A DNA stretch of 41,182 nucleotides, from assembly GCA_024220525.1 (NCBI GenBank), contig JAMYWO010000060.1, forward strand, positions 100,337-141,518, read 5' to 3'. Positions 1 through 16,001 of the stretch are shown in pieces. Position 1 is the stretch's first letter, and the number at the start of each line of letters is the position of its first letter. The notes beneath the pieces are model-generated. The model made no database searches. It worked only from the letters and a program-made list of their open reading frames with translations, and was not told the DNA's origin. The stretch is from Cochliopodium minus (taxonomy: Eukaryota; Discosea; Himatismenida; Cochliopodiidae). A program made the translations under genes and the position numbers.

Positions 1-222
1 AAATTTATTCTTTTGTAAAATTTTGAACATCTCTACATTATACCAATATTTATGATTTGATCTAATGTTTTGCTTTATAAAAATTGAAATTATTTGGACA
101 AAAAATTTTTTATTTTGAAAATTAAATCAATTAATCTTAAAAAAAAAATTGTTGAACATTTAAAAAATATTTTTAATATTCTTTTATCCAATGATTTTAT
201 TTAAAATTTACTTTCACATAAG

Positions 223-984
223 AAACGGTAAAAAAACCACAAGAGAACAAGACATCTTCCAAAAAAACACAAGCCCAAAAAAGAAGGCAAAAAAAAGAAT
301 TAGAGGAGAGGCAATATGAGGAAGAACTAAAAGAAATGGAGAAGAAAAATGTCAACGTGAAAAGTGATAGGAAAATAGAGGAAGAGAAAATGAATGTCAT
401 TTTGTATCAGAATGATTTGAAAATGGTCGAGATTCCCTCTGATGGAAATTGTTTATTTAATGCCATATCTCATCAATTAGGTAAAAAAAAAAAATTAACT
501 TCTTTTTTATGAATATTCCTTTGTATTTTTTTTTTCTTTATTTTATTTCATATTTTTTAATTTTGTTATTAATTTTATTAATTTTAAAACAAATTTTTTA
601 ACATTATTTTCATTTTTTTATAAATTTTTCAAATAAAAATAAGAATACAATAAAATAAGTGTCAAAACAAACGAAGAAATAAGGGAATTGGTCGCAAACA
701 ATCTCCTTAAAAACAAAGAGAAATACATCTCCTTCCTAGAAGTCTCCTCCGACAAAGAATACACCGAATACTGCGAAAAAATAAGAAACACAAGTCAATG
801 GGGAGGGCATGTGGAATTGGAAGTTTTAGCCGAGATTTTTCAGCGTAAAATTCTTGTTTATTCCATGGACAACGAGGTTTTGGTTGGACAAGACTTACAA
901 AATGATTTGGAACCTTTTAAACTTTCTTTTCATATTTTTTCTTTTACTTTTGGCGAACATTACAACTCGTTAATTCCCAAATAA
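223..984 (+). CDS. OTUD6: OTUD6-type OTU cysteine protease (deubiquitinase), 5' end missing
   Basis: OTU-family deubiquitinase, which cleaves isopeptide bonds of ubiquitin. Two exons are read: about 223-480 and 644-984 (TAA stop); the donor after 480 and the acceptor AAG at 642-643 keep the frame. The first exon encodes a Lys/Glu/Gln-rich helical stretch (AQKRRQKKELEERQ), typical of the OTUD6 N-terminus, then the catalytic loop SDGNCLFNAISHQL with the Asp and nucleophile Cys. The second exon ends with the catalytic His in GEHYNSL, six residues before the stop. The Asp, Cys and His of the triad region are all present, so the protease looks active. An AG at 221-222 suggests an acceptor, so the start codon probably lies in an exon left of the window; no convincing first exon is seen in 1-220. 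The family call is secure; the choice of OTUD6 over other OTU proteins rests on the charged N-terminus. Confidence 0.85.
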
Positions 985-1035
985 ATTATTTTTTATTTAT
1001 TTTTATATTCAAAATTTTTTATTTCTTTAAAACTA

Positions 1036-2053
1036 TTAAAATAATGCACATTTCCCACTATTTTCTTTCTTCGTTCTTCTTTCTCTTTCGTGAAAAACAA
1101 TTGTAAAGGCCTCATAAAAAGTTTCTTTAATATTCTAATAAAAACAAATAAAAAAAATTTAAAAAAAATAAAAAAAATAAATAAAATAAATAAAATAAAA
1201 TAAATAAAAAAAATGAAAAAAATGAAACAAAAAAATAAAAAAAAAAGAGGGTTTTTACAAACATATTTTTTGAGCTATTTTCAATGTAAGAATGTGCACC
1301 TATTTTGAACACTTTATTCTGTATTTCTTCTATCTTTATAAGATCTTTATCTTTCCATTCTTTGTCGTCTCTCAAATCATTTTTGGTTCCACATAACATA
1401 ATCAAGGTGTCAGGACACTTCTCATCTATTTCTAAATTTTGATAAAAGTTATTTGTGAAAATCTAAAATATTGTTGTTCATTTTAATTTATTTTATTGAA
1501 TATTCTTTAAACTTTTTTTTTTGGTACCTTTTTTCCATTTCTCCAAAACGTTTTTAAAGTTGTTTCTGTTATTTATGGGAAACATAATAATAAACAAATT
1601 TGTTTTATGATAACAAAGGGGTCGAAGTGCATCGTAATCTTCAGAACCAGGTCTGTTATCAAAATAAAAATAAAAAATACATTTAAATGAACATTTATTT
1701 ATTTATATATTCACTTGGATTTTTATTTATTTTTTAATTAATTGAAAAATAAATAATTTTTTTTTTTTACGTGTCACGAAGATCCAAAGACAAAATATTC
1801 TCATAGAATTTTACTTTTCCAATGAAAGGTTCTCCTACACCTGGAGTGTATTCAAGAAATACATTTGTAGTGTATGCTTGAAATAAGGAGGTCTGATGGT
1901 GATTATTAAAAAGAAATTTCTTATATCTTTTTATTTACTTTGCCCACATGGTTATCTTTTAGAAATATAATTTTAATTATCTTTTAATAATGTCAATCAT
2001 TTGGGTAAATTGTATAGACTACCTCCCAGCAAAACTATTTTTATATCATTCAT
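1036..2053 (-). CDS. Rho-family small GTPase with altered catalytic residues, CAAX ending
   Basis: Complete Rho/Rac-type GTPase of 188 aa in six exons: 2053-2023, 1955-1939 (17 nt), 1892-1771, 1652-1528, 1431-1259, 1134-1036; all phases agree. P-loop GDNHVGKT, base-recognition GTKNDLRDD (the Rho-type DLRDD run) and the YIENSSK motif are intact. The C-terminus is polybasic (ERERRTKKENSGK) and ends CALF, a CAAX box, so prenylation and membrane binding are predicted. Oddities compared with Rac1: Gly12 is Asn; switch I is one residue shorter and reads YTPGV, so the Mg-binding Thr35 is Gly; the DTAGQ motif reads DTPGS, so Ala59 is Pro and catalytic Gln61 is Ser. GTP hydrolysis is therefore probably weak or absent, as in atypical Rho proteins; this is inference. 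The start is the only in-frame ATG before the P-loop. It is transcribed in the same direction as Hsp70, with the inverted-repeat element between them. Confidence 0.9.
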
Positions 2054-2157
2054 TTTCAAAATTTTTTTTTAATTTTTACTCATTCACATTCTTGAAAACA
2101 AACATTGAAAGGATTCAATAAGCTTATGAAATCAATGTTCAATATTTTTATAAAATA

Positions 2158-2354
2158 TAATAATTTATTTTTCATTTTGAGGAATTTCTCAAATTATTTA
2201 TAAAAATCAAAGAAAAGAATCAATTATTTGTATCTCAAAAGGTATATTTCTTTTATAATTTTTTCTTTTTTGAAATCAGGAGATATTTTGATTGTCTTTA
2301 TACTTCATCTTTTTCAGAGGTGTAGCATAACAATTGGTTCATCATTTTTCAAAA
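2158..2354 (+). repeat. Left arm of the inverted repeat
   Basis: Pairs with 2997-3191 on the other strand. Recognisable internal landmarks shared by both arms are GGTGTAGCATAACAATTGG at the inner end and TTTTGAGGAATTTCTC near the outer end. Confidence 0.85.
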
Positions 2355-2996
2355 TAAAAAAAATAAATCTCTTTATTATCAAAGAGAAAAAAGAAACACA
2401 AGGGCGATTTTTTTTTATTTTTTATTAGATCAAATTTTATTAATGAGAAACAATGTTTATTGTGTTGCAGTCCCATTTGAGTTTTAGCATTTTCCCCTCA
2501 TTTTCAATTGGCCAATTTGCTTTTCTCACTTGGAATAAATATTGTTTTAAAATAAATTCAAAATTGGTCTTAAAACAAAGATTGGGTGTGAAAACAATCC
2601 AAATGAGCATTTTGCTTTTTCATTAATGTTCTTAATAAAAATGCTTCGCCTTTGGTTACAAGGTGCAATCTTTTTGAATATATTATTTTCTCAAATTTAA
2701 ATATTTTTTTAAATAAAAAAAAAATCTAATAAAAGCTGGTATTCTTTCATAAAGCAATGTTTTTTTTTTTGATTTTAAATGATGTTTTATCTTTACCAAC
2801 TGAATAATTTTGTTGATAATTTTGTACGCTGATCTTAATCAAAATATAAAAAATTTAAAATAATCATTTGTAGAGCGTATAATAAATGTAAATTTAAATA
2901 CTCTCATTATAAACTTTTTTTTTGATCATAATGTGCCTCACACTAAACAATTCTTATTATTTGAGAAAATAATAAAAAATCGCTTTTTGAAAACTT

Positions 2997-3191
2997 TTTT
3001 GAAAAATGATGAACCAATTGTTATGCTACACCTCTGATAAAGATGAAGTATAAAGACAATCAAAATATCTCCTGATTTCAAAAAAGAAAAAATTATAAAA
3101 GAAATATACCTCTTGATACAAATAATCGATTCTTTTCTTTGATTTTTATAAATAATTTGAGAAATTCCTCAAAATGAAAAATAAATTATTA
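2997..3191 (-). repeat. Right arm of the inverted repeat
   Basis: Reverse complement of 2158-2354. It ends 126 bp from the Hsp70 stop codon, so it may sit in or near the Hsp70 3' untranslated region. Confidence 0.85.
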
Positions 3192-3316
3192 AACCTTTGA
3201 GATAACATTAACTCTTTTTTTTGAACAAAATTAAATATTTGCCCTCTTCATCCTTTGAAATGAACAATATTTCTTTATGTTCAAATGATTTTTTTAGTAG
3301 TTTAAAAGATTTTTTT

Positions 3317-6300
3317 TTAATTAAATAAATCAATGTTATCTCTGATTTTCCCCCACTCCTTTTCCAAAAATAGTTGTTGAGCTTCAATCTGCTGAACCTG
3401 GATATCAGAACCAGGATTATTAAGCCAAAGTTTGGTCTCAGTGAAAAGTTTCTCCAAATCGGATTTATTCTCCTGAGTAAGTTTAAATTTGGCGGTTTCT
3501 TTTTTAATTTTGACGATGTATTGAAGCAAATCGTTCTTTGCTTTTTTAAGGGCTTCGATGTAGATCTGCTCCTCTTTGAGCTTGTTGGCTTCTAAGGCCA
3601 TGTCCTCTATTTGGTCACTGCTTAACAATCCTTTGTTTTGGTCTATTTTGAGGGTAGTGGTTATGTTACGATCGTCCTTTACTGTTGCTGTTACATCCAA
3701 AATTCCTTTTAAAAAAATAAATAATAAATTAAAAAATTTTTTTTTGAATATAAAAAACTATTTAAAACTTCATTTTTTATTTATTTTATTTTATTTTATT
3801 TATTTTGTTTTTATTTTATATTCTATTTTGTTTTTATTAAAGTTAATTTATTGTTTCATTTCGTTTTTATTACCGTTTGTGTCTATGACGAACATAACCT
3901 CTATTTGTACTTTACCACGAGGGCGCTGAGTGATATTCTTCAAAACAAAAGTACCCAAAAGTCTATTTTTCAAAGTAAAAATTAAAAAAAATTAAAAAAA
4001 TTGAAGTTAAAATAAAAAATCAAAAATAAAAAAAATGTTAAAGAAAGAATTTAAAATTTCTTTACCTGTTGTTTGCAGTCAATTGATCTTCTCCTTCATA
4101 AACTACCACAGTAGCTTCTTTTTGATTGTCCTCGTTATTGTAATAAGTTCGAGCATGTTGGTATGGAATGTTGGTGTTACCTAAAAAGAAAAAAAAATTT
4201 ATTTAAAAAGAAAAATAAAAAATTAAATTAAAATTAAATAAAAAATAAATCAAAATAAAAAATTAATAAAAATTAAATTAAAAATAAATATTAAATAAAA
4301 ATTAAATTAAAAATAATAAAAATATATAAAATAAAAAATAATTACGAGGAATTATAACTGACATTTTTCCATTTGCTAATTCAATCCCAAGCGACATAGG
4401 TGTCACATCCATCAAAATTACTTTTTCTGTATTAAAAAATAAAAAATAAAAAAATGAAAAAATGAAAAATTAAAAAATTAAAAAATGAAAAAATAAAAAT
4501 AAAATAAAATTTTTGTTTTTATTACCTAATTTAGATCCTTTTTTTTCTTCGGATGTTAATCCTAAATTTGCAGCCTAATTCAAAAAAATAAAATTTAATT
4601 GTAAAAAAAAATAAAATTGATTTTCTTTTTTTTTAACTTGGATAGATGCTCCCAATGCAACTGCCTGTTAATAATTTTATTGATTGTTAATATGAAATGA
4701 AAATAATTGATTTTTTAAATCTTTTTATTGTATGTGGTTTACTTCGTCAGGATTTATTTTTTTACAAAGTTGTTTTCCATTGAAAAATTCTTGAAGTCTA
4801 TCTTGGACTTCTACAATTCTGGTAGATCCTATGATAAAAAAAAATTTAATTCATTTTTTAATTTATTTTTATTTTTTTTGGTTTTTAATTTTTTTTATCT
4901 TTTTTTTAAATTTTTTTATTTTTTTTGACATATTCATTCATTTTTTAATTTATTTTTTATTCATTCATTTTTTATTTTATTTTTTATTTTATTTTTTATT
5001 TTTTATTTTTTATTTTTTATTTTTTATTATATTTTATTAATTTTTTATTCATTTTAATTTTTAATTTATTTTTATCTTTTTGTTTAATTATTTTATTCAT
5101 ATTTAATTTTATATTTCAATTTATGTTTTTTTATTTTTTTTTATTTTTTTATTTTTTTACCTCCTATCAAAACAATCTCATCTATTTCTGTTTTTTCTAG
5201 TCCTGCATCCTTCAATGCATTTTGTACAGGGATCAACATTCTCTCATAAAGCTCCTCACACAAATCATTAAATTGTGCTTGAAAATGATCAAAAAAAAAA
5301 AAAAAAAAATTTAAAGAGTAAAAATAAAATTAATAAAAATAAAAGCAAAAATAAAATAAAAAATAACAAAATTTGAATAAGAATAATTTTAAAAATAAAT
5401 AATAAACCTCTTGTTATGGAGCTTGAATAGTCAATTCCGTTGTAAAGACCATCTATTTCTATTTGTGCTTCGAGTGATTGAGAAAGAGCGTGTTTTACAA
5501 GTTGAGATTTAACTTTAAGTTTTCTAATTGCCTGAATAAAATCAAAACAATTTTTTAAATAATAGAAAAAGTAAAATAAAATAATAATAATAATAAAAAT
5601 AAAAATTTTGATAATAAAAATAAAAATAAAAAATTTAATAATAATAAAAAAAAATAAAATTAAAAAAATTTAAATAAAATTAAATAATTATTAAAATATC
5701 ACTTTTGGATTTTCTCTTAGATCTTCACCATGTTTTTCTTCAAAGTCGGAAGCAAAATGTTCTACAAGCATATTGTCGAAATCTTGTCCTCCTAAATGGG
5801 TGTCTCCACTAGTTGACAACACTTCGAAAGCACCACTATCTACTGTGAGAACGGTCACATCAAAAGTTCCTCCTAAAAATAAAAAATAAAAATAAAAACA
5901 AAATAAATAATAAAAATAAAAATAAAATAAAAAATAAAAAAATAAAAATAAAAAATACAAAAATGAAATTCTTTTTTTAATAATTTTATTTAGTTTTATT
6001 AATTTTTTAAAATTTTGTTAATAATAGAACACTTTTAAATATTTTTTTAAAAAAAAAATTCCCAAAGAGCAAATTATAAATTATTATTTACGATAATCAC
6101 ATTTTTTTAAATATTTTTTTTTATAATTATTATTTTTCTGAATTAAATTTATAATATTATTAATTACAAATTTGTAATTAATTTTTAAAATAAATTCTTA
6201 AACTTTTGATAAACATATTCATTTATTTTTTACACAGTGGTAAATTTTTGTTATTAATTACGATTTGTTAAAAAGATTACCTCCAAAATCAAAAATGAGA

Positions 6301-7623
6301 AGATTAGAAGGCTTATCGGAAGAGATTTTATCGAGTCCATAAGCCAAAGCAGCGGCAGTAGGCTCGTTGATCATACGCACCACCTCCAAACCCGCGATTT
6401 TGGCGCAATCTTTGGTACATTGTCTCATGCTGTCATTAAAATACGCAGGCACTGTAATCACTGCTTTCTCTACAGTATGCCCCAAATAATCTTCTGCTAT
6501 TTCTTTCCTAATGAAAAAAAAAAAATAATTTTTTTTTTATAAAATTTTTAAAACTCATTAAAAAAATTCTTATTAAAAAAACTTTTATTAACAAAAAATT
6601 ATTAATGAAATAATTTAAAATTTATTAACAAATAAAAAAATTTTTTGAAAAATTATATTAACCAAAAATTCTTTGAAAAAATTTCTCAAAAAATTTACTA
6701 ATTAATAAAAAATCTTAAATAAAAACTCTAAAATGTACCCAATAAATAAAAAATTTTTTGTTAAAACCCTTCAAAAAACTCTAAAATATACATTCAAAAA
6801 TTTGAATAAAAATAATTCTTTTTTTGAAGTTTTTTTAAATTTTTTTTTTCATTTCTTACATTTTCATTAAAATAGCGGCGGAGACTTCTTCAGGAGAAAT
6901 TACAGTAGTGTTCCCCTTAAATTTGACCTCATAAGAACACATCCCATTTTCATTCTCAACCACCTTAAAAGGCCAGAGTTTGGAGTCCTCCACCACGAAC
7001 GGGTCGTTGAACTTTCTTCCTATCATTCTTTTAGAATCGTACAACGTATTTTCTGTGTTGGATTGTGCTTGGTTCACTGCTGCTTCTCCTATTAATCTTT
7101 CTTTGTCTGTGTATCTGTTTTTTTTTTTTTGTTTATTTTTTTTTGTTTAGTTATTATTTTTTTATTTTATTTTTATTTTTTTTTAGATTTAGTTTGTGAA
7201 TAATAAAAAATTTTCTTACGCTACCCATGATGGTGTTGTTCTATAAATTTTTTTTTTTTTGAAAACAAATCAGATTAGGTATTATTAGATTTCATAATTT
7301 ATATTAGATATTAAAAGCAAATATTTTGTTGATTATTTTTAAATATTCGATCATTCCATTTATTTTTTCAAAATTCAAAAAGTATTAGAACGAGATAATG
7401 ATCTCAATATTCTTATAATTTCAATTATGAAAGAATATATCCATCAAAATAGTTTACCTGTTTCCAAATTTATTTGAAATTACTTGACCTGATAGATTTT
7501 AGAAGTTATTTAGTTTATGTTGTTTGATTTATTTAACATACCTCCTTCTCCTGTCCAAATTGCAACACAAGAATAAGTGGTTCCAAGATCAATTCCTATA
7601 ATAACTTCTTTTTGCTCTTTCAT
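3317..7623 (-). CDS. HSP70: Hsp70 chaperone, cytosolic type, 15 exons
   Basis: ATP-driven chaperone of 620 aa. Exons: 7623-7542, 7488-7458, 7240-7220, 7114-6860, 6507-6281, 5872-5703, 5531-5408, 5277-5161, 4828-4743, 4664-4638, 4574-4526, 4426-4346, 4180-4066, 3962-3874, 3705-3317. Phases agree throughout. Family signatures are clear: [10 protein letters not shown] near the N-terminus, IFDFGGGTFDV (Phe where Leu is usual) and [14 protein letters not shown] in the nucleotide-binding domain, then [10 protein letters not shown] and a substrate-binding domain with a helical lid. There is no signal or transit peptide, but the C-terminus ends DNIDLFN instead of the EEVD that cytosolic Hsp70s use to bind TPR co-chaperones, and there is no KDEL. 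It may be a divergent or specialised paralogue. Three exons are only 21, 27 and 31 nt. Introns at 5873-6280, 6508-6859 and 4829-5160 exceed 300 bp and hold only A/T-rich low-complexity sequence. No heat-shock element could be picked out upstream. Confidence 0.95.
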
Positions 7624-8092
7624 CGAGGATCTCCTTTCAAATATGAAAAACACTGATTTTTTTTTTATATTCATTCAAAAGGTAGGTCCAATAATTAACA
7701 AATTGAACAAAATCCATTAAAATAGAATTCATAATGATGATAATTATTTGACAAATTTTTCAAAATCAAAAAATAAAAAGGAATTATAACATTTTTCATT
7801 GATAAATATAAACATATTCAACCATGGTTGGGAGGGTTCCTATCTTCAAAATAATTTTATTTTTGAATCAAAGTATAATTTCCATACAATTTTGAAAAAT
7901 GAAATTTTCTCAATAAATATATAAAAAATTTTCACTGGAGAAAGAGAATCCAAGTTACTTTCTTTGATATCTTCAAATAAAAATAATTAATGAATTCAAA
8001 ATCTTTCAACAAAAAAACTGAATTAATATTTATAAAAAAAATATAAATAAAAAATAAATAAAAAAAAATCAAATACAAACTCTGTTTATATA
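7624..8092. other. Divergent intergenic region (Hsp70 / membrane protein)
   Basis: This 469-bp AT-rich stretch must hold the promoters of both the Hsp70 gene (leftward) and the membrane-protein gene (rightward). No open frame, RNA gene or clear GAAnnTTC heat-shock array was seen. Confidence 0.6.
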
Positions 8093-8987
8093 ATGGGAGA
8101 AAATGAACAAGAATGGAAATTATCTGTTAATAGATATGGCCCATTTGGATGGGTAGAAAGTTTTATCAAATTAGTTGCTTTGGGAGTAGGGATAGGTTCT
8201 ATTTCTTCATTCTCTAACAATGCATTGCCTCACTATCCATTTAGAATAGGACAATATACTGTATGTGCCATTGCATTGTTGATAAATATCATTTTATTGG
8301 TTCAAAGATTCTTTTATAAAGAAGTAAGTACCAAAAAATCAAAATAAAAATATTTTAATCACTTCTTATAATCCATTTTAAACTATATATATGACATCAA
8401 ATGTGTTTAAAAGATTATACTCACAAATAAATTTAAAAATAATCACAATAAAAAAAAAAATATTTTTCAAAGCTTTGTTTTGAAATTCAAATATCACTCC
8501 ATATAAAACATCACTCATATTATTAATTAAAGTTAATAATTGGAACATATATATTTATTTAATTATCAACATCAGCATATAATTTTCTATAATTTCTTTA
8601 TTTCATCGTTTTGTCAAAACAAATTTAAAAATAAAAATGTTTTTTTATTTTGAATTCTAAATTTTATTTCATAATTTTTAGGTACTCGCATTCTTTTTCT
8701 CGATCTTCAGTATCGTATCACATGCAATTATATTTATAATATTGTTCAGAAATAACAGCAGTCCTGGTTCCTTCATCTTCACCTTTTCCTTTTTGTTATT
8801 CTTGGCACAACTCTGCTCCATCTTCATGTTGGTGTTTCCCAAGACTGCCAAATTCGATCCTGAGCAACATCCTGTTTTGGATACCAGATGGAAGATCATG
8901 ATCGTCTCTGGTCTTTTGACTACTTGTTATTTTGTCTTTTGGGTTCTTCAACTTGTAATCTGGCAAAATACTTTCATTGAGAACTAA
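8093..8987 (+). CDS. Unknown multi-pass membrane protein, 178 aa
   Basis: Two exons, 8093-8323 and 8682-8987, joined in phase 0 across a 358-bp intron (GTAAGT donor, TTTTTAG acceptor). The product has a short charged N-terminus (MGENEQEWKLSVNRYG), then about five hydrophobic segments, roughly residues 22-42, 54-74, 78-100, 107-127 and 150-172. Short polar links include NNALPHYPFR and FPKTAKFDPEQHP. No signal peptide or known motif was recognised. The layout is reminiscent of small tetraspan families (MARVEL, DRAM/FRAG1) but I cannot assign one. The intron is larger and less repetitive than most in this window. Transcribed divergently from Hsp70. Confidence 0.75.
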
Positions 8988-9412
8988 GATTTTTTTTCTT
9001 GTTTCTCTTTATATTTGAGTAATATCATTAAGGATCAAAAAAAAAAAAAATATTTTGAGTATTTTTACCGTAATATAATTATAAATAAAAGAATTTCTTT
9101 CAAATTGTTTCTTTTTTGTTTTTGTTCAAAGATACTCCTTAACTGATGAAAAGTGGAGGAAAATATTTAAATATATTTATAAAAAATATAAAAAATGAAA
9201 AAATTCAAAAATATTTAAAAACTTTTTCTCGAAAACGAATCAATTTTATCTAAATACGAATTCTTATTCTTTTATCTTGAGTGTTATTCAAATGAGATAG
9301 ATTTTATAAAATAATTTATTAAATATAAAATTTTTCTTTTTTTGAAAGAGAGGATTTAAATATATTTAGGATTACTTCCGAGAGTACAAAAAAAAAAGAG
9401 AAACTTTTCTTC
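8988..9412. other. Convergent intergenic region
   Basis: These 425 bp hold the 3' ends of the membrane-protein gene (from the left) and the FAN-like gene (from the right). Only AT-rich sequence is seen, with no supported open frame or RNA. Confidence 0.6.
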
Positions 9413-14863
<5,451 letters not shown>

Positions 14864-15084
14864 GAGAAAAAAATGAAAAATTATGATTGAATTTTTTATA
14901 GAGGTATTTCTTGTCAAGATGTTTTTTTGAAGATTTCAAATCCAACCCTTTTTTTTTATTTTTTTGAATAATTTTGTCACTAAATATTCTTGAAAAAAAA
15001 AATAAAGTTGAAACAAAGTTGAATAGAGAAAAAAATATTTTATTTGAGTACTCATTGGATCAATACTGAAATTTATGATTTGAA

Positions 15085-15943
15085 TCATTCATCATCTTCA
15101 AATGGATCCTGTTGATATTTCAATTTCTTTATTTGGGATTCAGTTTGATGGATTTCATTGTTGATCCTATTGATCTCCATCAATCTCCTCTCTTCTTCGA
15201 TTTTGTTCTTCTCCATCTGGATGTTGATCTTTAGCTCCAATTCTGAGATCTTTCTCAATTTTTTTTGATGCTTGACTTCCATGATGGAGATCTTCTCCCT
15301 ATACGATTGTGCATGCAGATTGGATTGTTCCATCTTGTCATCCAATTCATCCATTTCCTTCTGTTTATTCTCCACTTTTAATTTCAATTCATTCCTTTCT
15401 ATTTCTAGAATAGATTTATTGCTTTCTGTTTCAATCTTGAGTATTCTATCGTTGATTTTCTTTCTATAACCATCAAATTGTTCATTTATATTTCTTTCAA
15501 CAAATCTTTTTTTTTTCTGTCAAAAAAATAAATAATTTTCAAAAATTCTTTACTTATATTCATTCATCTTCATTTGTATTTGAGATAGCTTGATATCGTT
15601 ATCTTTTGCCTTTTCTCTCAACACCTTCAAATCCATCTCTAAATTCATGTTCTCCTCATCCAAATCAAATGATTTTTTCTCCAAGATAGAATAAGTCTGT
15701 TTGAGATCCAATTCTTCTTTTTTGATCTTGAAATTCTTTTTCCTTTCTTTAATTAAAAAATTTTGTAAAAAAAAAAAAATTCTTTGAAATTATATTTTGT
15801 TTTTATTTATAATCACTCTTCAAAAGAATTTCATTTTCTTTTTGATTTTTCGATCTCTGTTGTTCAATCTCTTTATCTTTCTCAATCTCACAGCTTCTAA
15901 GATGATTTATCTGATTTAAGAAAATATTAATATGATTTTCCAT
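15085..15943 (-). CDS. Coiled-coil protein, function unknown
   Basis: Three exons, 15943-15817, 15746-15554 and about 15505-15085, give 246 aa ending in TGA. Nearly the whole protein is charged heptad-like sequence (for example KIKKEELDLKQTYSILEKK and ISELELKINIQMEKNKIEEE), so a long coiled coil is predicted; the tail is acidic (PFEDDE). There is no signal peptide or membrane segment. The third exon's start is least certain: the frame works only if splicing uses the AG after a run of ten A residues, not the CAG before it. The start codon is 58 bp from the stop of the Gpc1 gene, which points the same way. Coiled coils of this kind occur in cytoskeletal, centrosomal and tethering proteins; I cannot choose. 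Confidence 0.75.
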
Positions 15944-16001
15944 TTTTTTTTATATTTTTTTTAATTAATTTATTGACAAAAAATTTGAGAAATTAAATAG
16001 A

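Larger units (their letters stand above)
2158..3191. mobile_element. Inverted-repeat (fold-back / MITE-like) element, about 1.03 kb
   Basis: Two arms, 2158-2354 and 2997-3191, are reverse complements over about 195 bp with only a handful of differences, including a small indel where TCTCAAAAGG faces TCAAGAGG. The interior (2355-2996) is AT-rich, holds no open frame of note and is not itself repeated in the window. This is the shape of a non-autonomous DNA element or fold-back element. The ends can be read as ATAATTTAT...ATAAATTAT flanked by TA on both sides, which would fit a TA target duplication, but in DNA this AT-rich that match is weak evidence. No transposase is present. High arm identity implies a recent insertion or ongoing arm-to-arm correction. 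Confidence 0.75.

Noticed and set aside
2228-2428. 66-codon frame in the inverted-repeat element
   Set aside because: It sits mostly in the left arm, has no ATG-anchored protein-like composition, and its mirror is not kept in the right arm.
3374-3929. Rightward frames of 73 and 117 codons
   Set aside because: They are antisense shadows of the Hsp70 C-terminal exons, whose minus-strand reading matches the family.
4728-5040. Phe-rich rightward frames
   Set aside because: They lie on the antisense strand of Hsp70 exon 9 and its T-rich flanking intron.
7624-8092. Heat-shock elements upstream of Hsp70
   Set aside because: GAA and TTC triplets occur, but no run with proper 5-bp spacing was found by eye.
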